The notes beneath the pieces are model-generated. The model saw only the letters and a list, made by a program, of their open reading frames with translations, made no database searches and had not been told where the DNA came from. A stretch of DNA of 38,117 nucleotides from positions 1 through 38,117 of the forward strand of contig NVUL01000057.1 in NCBI GenBank assembly GCA_002401885.1. Direction: 5' to 3'. A program made the translations under genes and the position numbers. Shown in pieces: positions 24,309 through 33,750 of the stretch (position 1 is its first letter; each line of letters starts with the position of its first letter). The stretch comes from SAR86 cluster bacterium (GTDB lineage Bacteria; Pseudomonadota; Gammaproteobacteria; Pseudomonadales; Pseudohongiellaceae).

Positions 24309-26654
24309 CTACGTTGCTGGGGCGAGCTTAGCGTCTTCACTATCTTCATTGCCATCGACCCAATAAAGTATAGCGGGCAGCATCACGAGGTCACCCACCA
24401 GCGCCAGTGTCATTATGATAGAACCGAACAAGCCTACGTAGATAATGGTAGTGAATGAAGCGAAACATAAGACACTGAATCCAAATACCAGAACTATGGA
24501 GCTATAGACCACCGCTCGACCGGATTCGTTCATAGCCCTGGCAATAGACTGCTTCGTGCTTGCACCCTCACTCTTGGCGAGAAGATAGCGACTCATGACA
24601 TGGATGGCATCATCGACCGCTATGCCCATCGTCATGGCAAATACGATAACTGCACTTTGGTCCAGTGAAATCCCCAGCCATCCCGCAAAGCTACCAGCCA
24701 ATACGATCGGCAATACGCTCGGAATAATAGATAAAAGACCATATTTAACCGATTTGAACAGCGTAATAAAGAAGAGTGTGATAACTCCCAGTGCGATTAG
24801 GAAGGACAGAGCCATTCCTTCAGATATATAGGTGTCTTGCACGGTATAGAGGGCCATCGTGCCGGTAATAACCGCTTGAAGGCGTGGATAGTTTTCATCC
24901 AAATAGGCTTCGATGCTTTCCAATTCTGCCTGCATCTCCGATGCTTGCATATTTACTACGGGAACAACGAGTCTCGCGTGGCGATTCTCGAAGTCCTTGA
25001 TGTCAGAAAGATCCTCGTTCGCACCGGAGCTTTCATACAGTAGAAGAAACTGAGCGGTCATCTCCCGGCTTGATGGAAGGCGATAAAACTCTGGATCGTC
25101 GCCATTCAAAGCCTGGTTTATCTCCTTGAGATAATCGGCCATGGAATTAATTGGGCCCAGTGTTTCGCGTTGCTGCAACCAAGTCTCTATTTCATCCAGC
25201 TGCACCAGAAAAACTGGATCCTTAATGCCCTCTTCTTCTCCGGAGTCGAGGATGATGTCCAAATTCATCATGCCGCGATAAACATCATCGAAATACTCGA
25301 TATCCTGCCGCGTCTGACTACTTTCTTTAAACAGAGTAACGTAGTTCGAATCGATAATAATGTTGGGTATGTTCCAAATAGAAAATAACAACGCAGCCAG
25401 GCCGCCGAGTAAAATTCTATTCCTATTTCTTAATGTGAAGTCTGGGACCTTCTGTGTAATCTTAGAAATGAACCCTGCATCTAAAACTCTAATGGTATTT
25501 GATGGAATTTTTTTCATAAAGCTGAGTACAGCGGGTAGAACTGTGAGCGCAAATAGGAAAAGTATGATTGATCCTATCGCTCCTAGAAAAGCGAACTCTC
25601 TGACCGGCAGAATCTTCGTGATAGAAAGTGCAAAGAAGCCAGCCGCCGTAGTAATTGCCGTGAAGAATGCTGGGCGCCAGATATTAATGATGGTAGAGCG
25701 AGCCGCCTCGACACCATCGAAACCTGCGCGCATATAGTTAAAAAACTCCAACAATATATGCACCGTTATTCCAATTCCGATAATAATCAGTGTCGGTGCC
25801 AAGGCTCCAGAGTCGACAGTTGAGTGAGGAATTCCGATATAGCCCTGTATCTCCTGAACTAATAGAATTCCACAGGCAATCACCAGCCACGGTGCGATAG
25901 TAGCCCACAAGGATCGAAAGCTAAAAAACAGTATCAACACCATCAGCGCAACCATGACGGGTATCAACACTGCAATATCTTCGGCTGAGACGGTTTCAAA
26001 ACGCTCTTGCGCTAACGGGTAACCGGAGAGGTGAAGAATGTAACTGTCAGAACTCAAATTTTCTTCTTCAACAAAGCGATAGAGATCTTGAACTAATTGC
26101 ACCTTCGATTCCGATGTTTCGTCTGTGTATTCCACCCTGGCAGCGACTCTTGTATGTCGAAAATCTCTGGTAATCAAAGTATCCAAAGCAAGAGTTTCGT
26201 TGTTGAGGATAGTCTTTGTGTTGGCGATTGCCGCCGCGTCTCCTATTAGCCCTTCAACATCTTCGATTAGATAATCTGTGCGAAGGTCGTCACCGTCGCC
26301 ATGAATAAATTGGAAGTTTGTAATGGAGCGTAACTGTGTAACGTACTCATGGTATTCGAGGAAATCAGAAACTCGAGCGATGTCGCGTAACGTATCCGCA
26401 TTAAAAATATCGGATTCACCAGGCGTAGCCTCAAAGCCGACGATGAGGTATTCATTGTCACCAAAGAGGTCTATCAGATTGTCGTATTCGAGCAGGGTTG
26501 GGTCACCAGCGACGAAGTAACGTTCAGTGCTGTTGTCGAAGGGTATGTTTTTGCCCGTGAGCAGTGCGACGAGCAGGAGCGCTATCGACCCCGCAATGAT
26601 TGGGAGGCGGTAGGCAATCGTGAAATTTGCCCAGGCCTTAATTAGAGCCGTCAT
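24309..26654 (-). CDS. MMPL/HpnN-type RND superfamily exporter
   Basis: A 781-residue inner-membrane exporter driven by the proton gradient. It has the RND two-fold layout: transmembrane helix 1 (about residues 13-33), a large periplasmic domain (about 50-225), a helix bundle (about 230-390), a second bundle start near 410, another periplasmic domain (about 430-620) and a final bundle to residue 775. The sterol-sensing-like motif GIAVDDAIHVMSRYL near residue 680 carries the conserved Asp pair used in proton relay. It is smaller than drug pumps such as AcrB (about 1050), fitting the MMPL branch that moves lipids. It is the first gene of the operon. Confidence 0.94.
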   Translation of the reverse strand: MTALIKAWANFTIAYRLPIIAGSIALLLVALLTGKNIPFDNSTERYFVAGDPTLLEYDNLIDLFGDNEYLIVGFEATPGESDIFNADTLRDIARVSDFLEYHEYVTQLRSITNFQFIHGDGDDLRTDYLIEDVEGLIGDAAAIANTKTILNNETLALDTLITRDFRHTRVAARVEYTDETSESKVQLVQDLYRFVEEENLSSDSYILHLSGYPLAQERFETVSAEDIAVLIPVMVALMVLILFFSFRSLWATIAPWLVIACGILLVQEIQGYIGIPHSTVDSGALAPTLIIIGIGITVHILLEFFNYMRAGFDGVEAARSTIINIWRPAFFTAITTAAGFFALSITKILPVREFAFLGAIGSIILFLFALTVLPAVLSFMKKIPSNTIRVLDAGFISKITQKVPDFTLRNRNRILLGGLAALLFSIWNIPNIIIDSNYVTLFKESSQTRQDIEYFDDVYRGMMNLDIILDSGEEEGIKDPVFLVQLDEIETWLQQRETLGPINSMADYLKEINQALNGDDPEFYRLPSSREMTAQFLLLYESSGANEDLSDIKDFENRHARLVVPVVNMQASEMQAELESIEAYLDENYPRLQAVITGTMALYTVQDTYISEGMALSFLIALGVITLFFITLFKSVKYGLLSIIPSVLPIVLAGSFAGWLGISLDQSAVIVFAMTMGIAVDDAIHVMSRYLLAKSEGASTKQSIARAMNESGRAVVYSSIVLVFGFSVLCFASFTTIIYVGLFGSIIMTLALVGDLVMLPAILYWVDGNEDSEDAKLAPAT

Positions 26655-26826
26655 CCTGAAACTCCTAGATATTAGTAGGACGTACCTGTCCTGTTTATTA
26701 TTTTTCTAGCCGAGCGGAGAATACACTTCACCAACTTCGGGGGATAGTGTAATGCCAGATGTGAACTGCGTAAAGTTAACGTTGTTAATATAATATTTTA
26801 AATCCAAAATTCAAAAAACTCTATAT

Positions 26827-26841
26827 ATAAGAATTTCTTAT
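26827..26841. promoter_or_regulatory. Candidate operator palindrome upstream of the RND operon
   Basis: ATAAGAATTTCTTAT is a perfect palindrome with a central T, followed by a related TTCTTAAA block. It sits in an AT-rich intergenic region between the leftward RND operon and the rightward small gene. A TetR-family site for the operon's own regulator is possible, but no experiment or known motif supports it. Confidence 0.4.
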
Positions 26842-26928
26842 GAAGATTTCTTAAAGTCAGTCGATACTACTTTTGTGCGAAATTTCGGGCTAAATCTGAG
26901 TCTGAGCACCTCAGGGAGTAGTTATATT

Positions 26929-27117
26929 ATGTCGAAGGAATCTAATTTCCCGTTCGATCTGGATCTCAGTACTTTAGATACAAGCAGTATTACTAATATT
27001 CTGGGCGATATTGAAATGCATATGCCTCTCATGGAAAGTGAGGGTGATGTTACGCAATTACTGCAGGTGAAGGACTTTTTTGAGTCCGAACTTAAGCTCG
27101 AACGCCGCCTCCACTGA
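26929..27117 (+). CDS. Small hypothetical protein (62 residues)
   Basis: An acidic, soluble small protein with no signal peptide. It is a predicted helical protein with segments FPFDLDLSTLDTSSITNILGD and VTQLLQVKDFFESELKLERR. The start is the ATG at 26929 with AGGGAG ten bases upstream; an earlier in-frame ATG lacks such a site. It has ordinary codon use and stands alone, divergent from the RND operon. I do not recognise the family. Confidence 0.55.
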   Translation: MSKESNFPFDLDLSTLDTSSITNILGDIEMHMPLMESEGDVTQLLQVKDFFESELKLERRLH

Positions 27118-27333
27118 CCGTCGGAACACCCGTAAAATGGCCTTCTAGAGCTGTTTTGCGACTCGGCGAATAACTGTGTACTCCCCACCGTGCTTGGTTT
27201 ATGCTCCTATGCCCTGTAGTTAAAACCTATCTTTAAAAATAGGTGCTTTCGGAGAGATTATCCAGTTGAAAGCCACTATTGAAGATACTCGGCAGGATCA
27301 ACACTTGGAACTCACATAAAAAGGGTCATGATT

Positions 27334-28041
27334 ATGAAATCTGTATTATCTTTGCTCGCAGTTTGCAGCTTGGTCTGCAGCAGCGCCCAGGCGCTAGATA
27401 TGGCCGCTCTAGAAAGAGCGATGGCAAATCCCGATCGTCCAGCCGCTGATAAAGAAAGAGACGCCAGCCGTCAGGCTCCAGCCGTATTGGACTTTCTTGG
27501 CTTAGAAGCCGGCATGACTGTGCTAGATATCAATGCATCCGGTGGCTGGTATACAGAAGTCCTGTCTTACGCTGTAGGTTCTAACGGTAAGGTGCTTATG
27601 CAAAACCGCCCAGGCGGCCGTTCTGCTGAGGCAGCGACTGCTAGAGCGGGTCGACTAGCTAATGTAGATGAGTGGCTAACTGATATCTCTGATATTTCAG
27701 CGAATTCCGTCGACTTCGCTATCACAGCTTTGAACTTCCATGATTTTCACAATTCCAATCCAGCAGCCGCTCAGGGCATTCTGGGTCAGGTTATGGGCGT
27801 ATTGAAATCTGGTGGTGTCCTCGCAATTATCGATCACGAAGGCACGCCTGGTGCGGACAACACTACCCTGCACAGAATCGCTTTCGATGAAGCGGTAAAG
27901 GCGGTGCTTGAATCTGGTTTCGTACTGGCAGATGCCAGTGATGTGCTAGACAATGATGCTGATGATCATTCGGTTGGTCCGTTCGACCCATCGTTGGAAC
28001 GCAATACCGATCGCATCGTACTTAAGTTCATGAAGCTGTAA
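27334..28041 (+). CDS. Exported methyltransferase-like protein (COG4798 type)
   Basis: A 235-residue protein with a signal peptide (cleavage near SAQA) followed by a class I SAM-methyltransferase fold. Motif I, VLDINASGGWYTEVLSYAVG, has the usual Gly-rich loop in altered form (DINASGGW). SVDFAITALNFHDF corresponds to motif IV, and GGVLAIIDHEG to the motif V region. The family (predicted methyltransferases with a signal sequence) is widespread but uncharacterised, and SAM is not normally available in the periplasm, so the real activity is unclear. The ATG at 27334 is chosen because AAGGG lies eight bases upstream; an ATG at 27328 is only two bases away from it. Confidence 0.85.
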   Translation: MKSVLSLLAVCSLVCSSAQALDMAALERAMANPDRPAADKERDASRQAPAVLDFLGLEAGMTVLDINASGGWYTEVLSYAVGSNGKVLMQNRPGGRSAEAATARAGRLANVDEWLTDISDISANSVDFAITALNFHDFHNSNPAAAQGILGQVMGVLKSGGVLAIIDHEGTPGADNTTLHRIAFDEAVKAVLESGFVLADASDVLDNDADDHSVGPFDPSLERNTDRIVLKFMKL

Positions 28042-28109
28042 ATTAGTTAACACTAGTTTGTAGATTCAATAGTCCGAATCTTTACTAATTTATAGCAAGA
28101 TTAAGAGTG

Positions 28110-28143
28110 AAGGGTCTTGGTGCTAACTAAGACCCTTTTTTTA
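28110..28143 (+). terminator. Rho-independent terminator of the methyltransferase-like gene
   Basis: A 9-bp stem, AAGGGTCTT/AAGACCCTT, with a 10-base loop and a T-run. It lies about 70 bases after the gene and 34 bases before the chosen start of the ABC exporter gene. Confidence 0.9.
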
Positions 28144-28176
28144 TTCCTAGTTCGAATCTTAAGTACTGAGTGTAGT

Positions 28177-30006
28177 TTGGAAAAGCAAGACCCTCAAAAT
28201 TCCATTAAGAAATTCCTCTCGGTATTTCAATATAGCGGTGTCGCCCTAGAGATCGTTTGGAGTACCAGTGCGAAGCTCACGATCGTCATGGCCCTGACGA
28301 CTTTGGTGTCCGGCGTGCTTCCGGCGCTGATTGCTTCTGTGGGTGGCCTATTCGTAGACGTAGTTTCTAATGCTTTTCAAGACGATGGCAGTAACGCAGA
28401 ATTATTGCGCAACGATGCACTCTATTATGTGTTTCTGGAAGCCGGGTTAGTTGTGTTGATGACCGGCGCCCAACGTATAAGCACAGTCTCCCAATCTATA
28501 TTACGTGTGTTATTGGGAAATAAGATCAACGTGATGATTCTTGAGAAGGCTCTTACTCTTGAACTCGCACATTTCGAAGATGCGGAGTACTACGATAAGC
28601 TTGTGCGTGCCCGTCGTGAAGCATCCAGTCGCCCACTTAGTCTCGTTATAAAGACGTTCGATCTATTCAGGGATGTCATCGCTCTCATTACAATTGGTAT
28701 ATGGCTATTTCAATTTTCTCCCTATGCAGTCTTACTGCTTGGCCTTGCTGGCGTTCCGGCATTCATTGCTGAGGCGAAATTTTCGGGAGAGGCATTTCGC
28801 ATACACCGTAGGCGCTCGGCCGAGCGGCGCATGCAGATCTATCTAGAGATGGTGCTGACGCGCGAAGATGGGGTTAAGGAAGTGAAGCTGTTGCAGCTGG
28901 GAAAGCTGTTCCTGCAGCGTTACGTGGATATCTTTCGCAACATCTATAAAGAAGATAGGTCCCTGGTTCTACGGAGAGGCTTCTGGGGATATATTCTAGG
29001 TCTAATCGCTAGCGCGGCGTTCTACTTTGCCTATGGCTGGGTAGGTTTTGCTGCCATCGCTGGCGCCATCACCATCGGACAGATGACGATGTACATCGCT
29101 CAGTTCCGCCTTGGCCAGAACTCCGTTACAAACAGCCTGACATCGATAAATGGTATGTATGAGGACAATCTCTATCTGTCGAATCTCACCGAGTACTTGG
29201 CACACAAGGTGCCGGAGCATACGGGAGATAAGACGGTGGGCCCCGATCCAACCGATGGAATTCGCTTCGAGAATGTTAGCTTCTCCTATCCCGGTGCGCA
29301 GACGCCTGCGCTGAACAACATCAACTTACATATCACCCTTGGCGAGAGTCTGGCGATCGTAGGTGAGAATGGCAGCGGCAAGACCACGCTGATTAAATTG
29401 CTTACGCGTCTGTACACTCCTACCGAGGGCCGCATACTCGTGGATGGCTTGGACCTGCAAGAGTGGGACACGGATACCATCCGTGAAAAAATCGGCGTGA
29501 TATTTCAGGATTTTGCTCGTTATCAGTTGATCGTTGGCGAGAATATAGGAATTGGTGATGTTGATAGCATCGGCGAGGACGATCAAATTTCTGAGGCGGC
29601 ACGCAAGGGTATGGCCGAGGAATTCGTGAAAGACCTGCCACAAAAATACCAGACGCAACTCGGCACCTGGTTCAAGGACGGCCAGGAATTATCCGGCGGT
29701 CAGTGGCAGAAGATCGCGTTGTCTCGCGCCTTCATGCGCAGTAAAGCGGACATCTTGATTTTGGATGAGCCCACGGCCGCTATCGACGCACGAGCCGAGG
29801 CTGAGATCTTTGCGCATTTTGGTGATCTAACCGACAATCGAATCTCAATAATTATTTCTCATCGGTTTTCGACAGTCCGCATGGCCGATCATATTATCGT
29901 GCTAGAGAAGGCGGGGATCATGGAGCAGGGAAGCCATCAAGAATTGCTTGATCTCGATGGGCAGTACGCTACTTTGTTTAATCTGCAGGCAAAGGGTTAT
30001 CTGTAG
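28177..30006 (+). CDS. ABC exporter, fused permease and ATPase
   Basis: A half-size ABC exporter (609 residues from this start) that works as a dimer. An N-terminal transmembrane domain, with helices near residues 35-65, 85-105, 160-210 and 270-310, is followed by the ATPase domain: Walker A GENGSGKT (396-403), signature LSGGQ (505-509), Walker B ILILDE (526-531) and the SHR switch at 561-563. No ATG fits the N-terminus. The open frame reaches back to 28117 but would then cross the terminator, so the TTG at 28177 is the best of several weak choices. The lysE-like gene follows two bases after the stop. The substrate is unknown. Confidence 0.88.
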   Translation: MEKQDPQNSIKKFLSVFQYSGVALEIVWSTSAKLTIVMALTTLVSGVLPALIASVGGLFVDVVSNAFQDDGSNAELLRNDALYYVFLEAGLVVLMTGAQRISTVSQSILRVLLGNKINVMILEKALTLELAHFEDAEYYDKLVRARREASSRPLSLVIKTFDLFRDVIALITIGIWLFQFSPYAVLLLGLAGVPAFIAEAKFSGEAFRIHRRRSAERRMQIYLEMVLTREDGVKEVKLLQLGKLFLQRYVDIFRNIYKEDRSLVLRRGFWGYILGLIASAAFYFAYGWVGFAAIAGAITIGQMTMYIAQFRLGQNSVTNSLTSINGMYEDNLYLSNLTEYLAHKVPEHTGDKTVGPDPTDGIRFENVSFSYPGAQTPALNNINLHITLGESLAIVGENGSGKTTLIKLLTRLYTPTEGRILVDGLDLQEWDTDTIREKIGVIFQDFARYQLIVGENIGIGDVDSIGEDDQISEAARKGMAEEFVKDLPQKYQTQLGTWFKDGQELSGGQWQKIALSRAFMRSKADILILDEPTAAIDARAEAEIFAHFGDLTDNRISIIISHRFSTVRMADHIIVLEKAGIMEQGSHQELLDLDGQYATLFNLQAKGYL

Positions 30007-30008
30007 AC

Positions 30009-30638
30009 ATGGAAAATCCATTCCTTTATTTATTCGTTGGCTTTCTCGCCTGTTTACTAGGCACCATTCCGTTCGGCCCGATCAATCTGGCTGTGGTAAA
30101 GACGACTGTCGACTATGATCGCCGCGGCGGCATCGAGCTTGCATTCGCTGCCTCACTGATTGAAATACTGCAGGCGTTGATTGCCATATGCTTCGGCATG
30201 CTAATTAGTTCATTTCTCGATTCGAACGTCGTTGTCAAATTTTTCTTGGCATTCGTCTTTGTGGCGCTGGCGGTATTTATTTTCACGCGTAAGCCGAAGC
30301 CAGTCCTCGAGTTAGATTCGAAACGCCCTGCTACATTTTTTCGAAACGGCTTGATAATTGCTGGACTTAATCCGCAAGCTGTACCGTTCTGGATATTTGC
30401 ACTGGCTACGGTTAGTCAGTACTTCGAATTTCAATACATCGGCCTCACTCTGATTGCCTTTCTTCTGGGTGTCTTCGTAGGTAAATTGCTAGCCCTATAT
30501 GGCTTCGTCGTAGCGAGTACTTATTTGAAGGCGCATCTGCAGGAAAGCAGCACCTTAGTGAATCGTCTACTAGCCTCAATATTGCTATTTATCGGTTTAA
30601 GTCAGGGATGGAACGCGGTAAATTCGTTGTTAGTATAA
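30009..30638 (+). CDS. LysE family exporter
   Basis: A 209-residue inner-membrane protein with about six transmembrane helices (near residues 3-25, 40-65, 71-90, 112-133, 140-170 and 183-203). The GTIPFGPINLAVVKT motif near residues 18-32 matches the conserved GPxNL loop of LysE/RhtB amino-acid exporters, and GLNPQAVPFW corresponds to the second half motif. It starts two bases after the ABC exporter stop, so the two are translated from one mRNA. The substrate, perhaps an amino acid or related metabolite, is inferred only from the family. Confidence 0.88.
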   Translation: MENPFLYLFVGFLACLLGTIPFGPINLAVVKTTVDYDRRGGIELAFAASLIEILQALIAICFGMLISSFLDSNVVVKFFLAFVFVALAVFIFTRKPKPVLELDSKRPATFFRNGLIIAGLNPQAVPFWIFALATVSQYFEFQYIGLTLIAFLLGVFVGKLLALYGFVVASTYLKAHLQESSTLVNRLLASILLFIGLSQGWNAVNSLLV

Positions 30639-30662
30639 TTAATTGAGCGTCCCTCCCAGCGA

Positions 30663-31019
30663 ATGGCCAATTCTCAGCAACAGAAAAAGCACACTCCCAG
30701 AAGCCCAGATTCTGCGAAGCTTGAGAAAACCCTGCGCAGTATCGCCAGAGCGCGGACTCGCCTCGCTGTCTGCTTCTGGACTCTACCGGTGTATGTAGTA
30801 GCGATCTGGTTGCTGCTCAACAATGGACGCAGCATCGATTCCATGATGTGGATTTACATGGCTGTCTACGCTGGCTTCGCGATCGACATGTCGATGAGAA
30901 ACTGTCCTAACTGTCACAAGCAATTCTATGTGAAGAGCATATTCCTGAATTTACTGACCAAGCAATGCGTGCATTGTGGACAGACGTCGACTCCTGTCGA
31001 ATCTATCTCGAAAGACTAG
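30663..31019 (+). CDS. Small membrane protein with a C-terminal zinc ribbon
   Basis: A 118-residue protein with a basic N-terminus (about residues 1-33), two transmembrane helices (about 34-53 and 59-78), and a cytoplasmic tail with paired cysteines, CPNC (81-84) and CVHC (102-105), forming a probable zinc ribbon. I do not recognise the family. It follows the LysE-type gene by 24 bp on the same strand and is convergent with the NatB-like gene. No good ribosome-binding site is visible, so it may be translated by coupling. Confidence 0.65.
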   Translation: MANSQQQKKHTPRSPDSAKLEKTLRSIARARTRLAVCFWTLPVYVVAIWLLLNNGRSIDSMMWIYMAVYAGFAIDMSMRNCPNCHKQFYVKSIFLNLLTKQCVHCGQTSTPVESISKD

Positions 31020-31036
31020 ACCGATACCTAGGTGTG

Positions 31037-32617
31037 TCAATTTCCGTGGCGCATCATGCGTAGAAGCTCAATTAGCCTGGGTGGCTGACCTGTTCGCAGC
31101 ACGCCCATGCGGAAGACTTTACCGGAAAGCCAGAGCACGAAGACGATGCTAAGAAGCAACACAATGGTGGTGCCAATGACATCGACCAGTGGCGGATCGG
31201 CGGCTGCTCGATTCATCATGAGGTAGGGAGTGAATAGGGGAAACCAGGACATGACTCGAACTATCGTATTGTCGGGGTCGCGAACCACGAATACCATCAT
31301 AGCCAGTGGGATCACCTGAATCATGATCATCGGCATCATCATCGCCTGCGCTTCCTTCAAGGTATTACACAGGCTCCCTATTGCGAGAAACACGCCAGAG
31401 TACAGCGCGTAGCCGGCGAAATAATAGAACACAAACCAGGGGATTAATTCAGAGCTAAGAATAACTTCCAATATCTGACTTATAAGTTCTGTCTGACTGC
31501 TCTGATAGAGTGTTATGAACAAGAAGAACGAAAACAGCCATACCGCGATAGTCGTCAATCCGGATAAACCGATGCCTAGGAGTTTTCCCATCATGAGTTC
31601 ACCGGCAGTCACCGAGGCAAGCAAGACTTCGATGATACGATTCGACTTCTCCTCTATCGTGTTGCTCAACAGGTACTGAACGCTCTGCATCAAGGATACA
31701 AACATCAGGTAGACGAAACCGATCGGCGCGAGTTGCTGAAAGGTGTCTGCTACGCTGACCTCCTCTTCTCCTATAGCCGCCGTCGGGTCGAGCTGACTAA
31801 TGGGCATGCGCGTGCGTTGCACGTTGCGGACGATCTGATTGTCCACTCCCAGTCCGATGTATTCTCGATTGCGAATCTCTGAATTGATACTACTAATAAT
31901 GGCATCCGGCAGGCGCGAGTCTGTGAGGTTTTTTGCCCAATATTGAATGCCGGTGTGCCGCCCAGCCGGCTGAGGCATGACGCCAGGACGCGAGATGTCT
32001 GCATTCACATTGGCAGGAATAAGAATCAGTGCGAATAGGTCGCTGGGCTGCGCATCCACTAATAGCTTTCTCTCGCCGCTAAGGTAGGGCCGGAGCGCCT
32101 GCGCTACTTCTTCGGGCGACGCAGAACTATCGATGCCTGCCGGAAGCTCCGCGGCGATGAACTGGCGCGAGGGTTGTTCAAAAGGTGGTCTATCTTCCTT
32201 CAGTGCCGGGCTCGCCATTGTCAGAGCGAAATCTAGACCGCCGCTCTCCAGCCACGCCTCTAGTGCTGCTACCTCGTCAGCGTCGGCGCTATCTATTAGT
32301 TGCTCTGCTGCGTTAGTACCACCGGCGGCGGAGAGATTGAGGTTGGTATCCCTTCGATTGTCCATCAGGTAGCTCACGAACTCTCCCAGAATTCGTCGCT
32401 GATGATCGCGCTCGATCGCGGTCTCGACAGCTTCGCCATACTGGCCGGATTGATCGATGAAGATGTAGTAGCGCGTAGGCGTTGAATTGGACAGCGTAGT
32501 CTGTAGAAAATACATAGCCGTGAAGATTACCGGGAAGATCATGATGCCTGCCCAGAAACCTTTGGTCTTTACGTTCTCCATGTACTCGCGCCAGGCGATT
32601 AAACGAATCATGTTCAT
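31037..32617 (-). CDS. ABC-2 type permease, NatB-like
   Basis: The membrane part of a two-gene ABC exporter. It has one N-terminal helix (about residues 18-40), a large periplasmic domain (about 41-315), then a six-helix ABC-2 bundle from about residue 330 to 510 with the EEKSNRIIEVLLASV motif typical of NatB-like permeases. The start is the ATG at 32617, overlapping the stop of the ATPase gene by four bases (ATGA), a coupling arrangement. A longer open frame upstream is an extension inside the ATPase gene. NatAB exports Na+ in Bacillus; whether this one does is inference. Confidence 0.9.
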   Translation of the reverse strand: MNMIRLIAWREYMENVKTKGFWAGIMIFPVIFTAMYFLQTTLSNSTPTRYYIFIDQSGQYGEAVETAIERDHQRRILGEFVSYLMDNRRDTNLNLSAAGGTNAAEQLIDSADADEVAALEAWLESGGLDFALTMASPALKEDRPPFEQPSRQFIAAELPAGIDSSASPEEVAQALRPYLSGERKLLVDAQPSDLFALILIPANVNADISRPGVMPQPAGRHTGIQYWAKNLTDSRLPDAIISSINSEIRNREYIGLGVDNQIVRNVQRTRMPISQLDPTAAIGEEEVSVADTFQQLAPIGFVYLMFVSLMQSVQYLLSNTIEEKSNRIIEVLLASVTAGELMMGKLLGIGLSGLTTIAVWLFSFFLFITLYQSSQTELISQILEVILSSELIPWFVFYYFAGYALYSGVFLAIGSLCNTLKEAQAMMMPMIMIQVIPLAMMVFVVRDPDNTIVRVMSWFPLFTPYLMMNRAAADPPLVDVIGTTIVLLLSIVFVLWLSGKVFRMGVLRTGQPPRLIELLRMMRHGN

Positions 32618-33612
32618 CGGAAGGCATGCTCCTTCGCGTCGTCGCCTACGAGGTGAACGAATACGTCGTGCAGACTGGGTTCGGTGAATTCGAACCGGCT
32701 TAGAGAAATATTTTTTTCGAAACAAGTGCGCAAAATGTCCTGCGGATTCAGCTGCTCGCTTATCTGCAACTGCCATTGCTGTTTTGCTGAATCACTGGCG
32801 TCTATTTCCTCGGTTTGTACTATTTCCGTGACCCCTGCGATGGAGTTTAACGATGAAACATCGTCTGCCGATTCGAGCAAGACTCGACGCGGGATTGTGG
32901 CCTTCGCCTCACTGACTGTGCCATCGAAAATTTTTCGACCTTTTGCGATGAGCAGAATGTGATCACACAGTCTCTCGGCATGTTGCATAACATGTGTCGA
33001 AAAAATCACGGTCTGACCATTCTTGGCCATGTCAGCTATCAGTTCTTCCAACACGGATTGATTGACTGGGTCTAATCCAGAGAAGGGTTCATCCAGAATT
33101 ACTAGCTCCGGCTCGTGTGCCACAGCGGAAAGAACCTGAACCTTTTGCCCCATGCCCTTGGAGAGTGATTCAACTTTCGCCTCGGCAAAATCCTTCAGAC
33201 CGTATTTTTCTAACAGATGCCAAGCCTGGTGTTTTGCTTCTTTTTTCTTCATGCCTTTCAACATGGCGAAGTATTGAATCAGCGCCCACACCTTCATCTT
33301 CTTATAGAGGCCCTTCTCCTCTGGCAGATAGCCTATTCGATTGCGCACATCCAGCGCCGAGGAGTGGCCGAGAATACTGACGCTGCCGCTGCTGGGTTTT
33401 ATGATTTCCAGAATCATGCGAATGGTGGTGGTTTTGCCAGCACCATTAGGACCAAGAAAACCATAGATCGAGCCCTTTGGAATCGAGAAGCTTATATCGT
33501 CTACTGCTGTAAATTCGCCGTAGGTCTTTGAGACATTCTGTAGACTTAAGACTGAATGCGATTTGGTATCGGTCTGGGAATGAGAGGGAGAATGCACAGC
33601 AGAAATGACCAT
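32614..33612 (-). CDS. ABC transporter ATP-binding protein, NatA-like
   Basis: The ATPase partner of the downstream permease. It contains Walker A GPNGAGKT (54-61), a Q-loop region near YLPEEKGLYKKM, the signature LSKGMGQK, Walker B LVILDEP, and the switch His in FSTHVMQHAERL. A C-terminal extension of about 90 residues is typical of the NatA-like COG4152 group. The ATG at 33612 is preferred over the adjacent GTG; the ribosome-binding site is weak. It begins the two-gene operon, divergent from the stress-protein gene. Confidence 0.93.
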   Translation of the reverse strand: MVISAVHSPSHSQTDTKSHSVLSLQNVSKTYGEFTAVDDISFSIPKGSIYGFLGPNGAGKTTTIRMILEIIKPSSGSVSILGHSSALDVRNRIGYLPEEKGLYKKMKVWALIQYFAMLKGMKKKEAKHQAWHLLEKYGLKDFAEAKVESLSKGMGQKVQVLSAVAHEPELVILDEPFSGLDPVNQSVLEELIADMAKNGQTVIFSTHVMQHAERLCDHILLIAKGRKIFDGTVSEAKATIPRRVLLESADDVSSLNSIAGVTEIVQTEEIDASDSAKQQWQLQISEQLNPQDILRTCFEKNISLSRFEFTEPSLHDVFVHLVGDDAKEHAFR

Positions 33613-33750
33613 CACTATCGGCTCGTAATAGGGGATCGAGCTAGTATGTCAGAAACGTTCAGAAGATGGAAAATTTGCCGCTTCTGTGCACCTTGAAATC
33701 ATACATCAACTCTATTATTTACAACGCTGTATTAGTTCCTGATCAAGATA

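Noticed and set aside
32618..32776. N-terminal extension of the NatB-like permease
   Set aside because: It lies inside the ATPase gene in another frame; the ATGA overlap at 32614-32617 gives the natural start.
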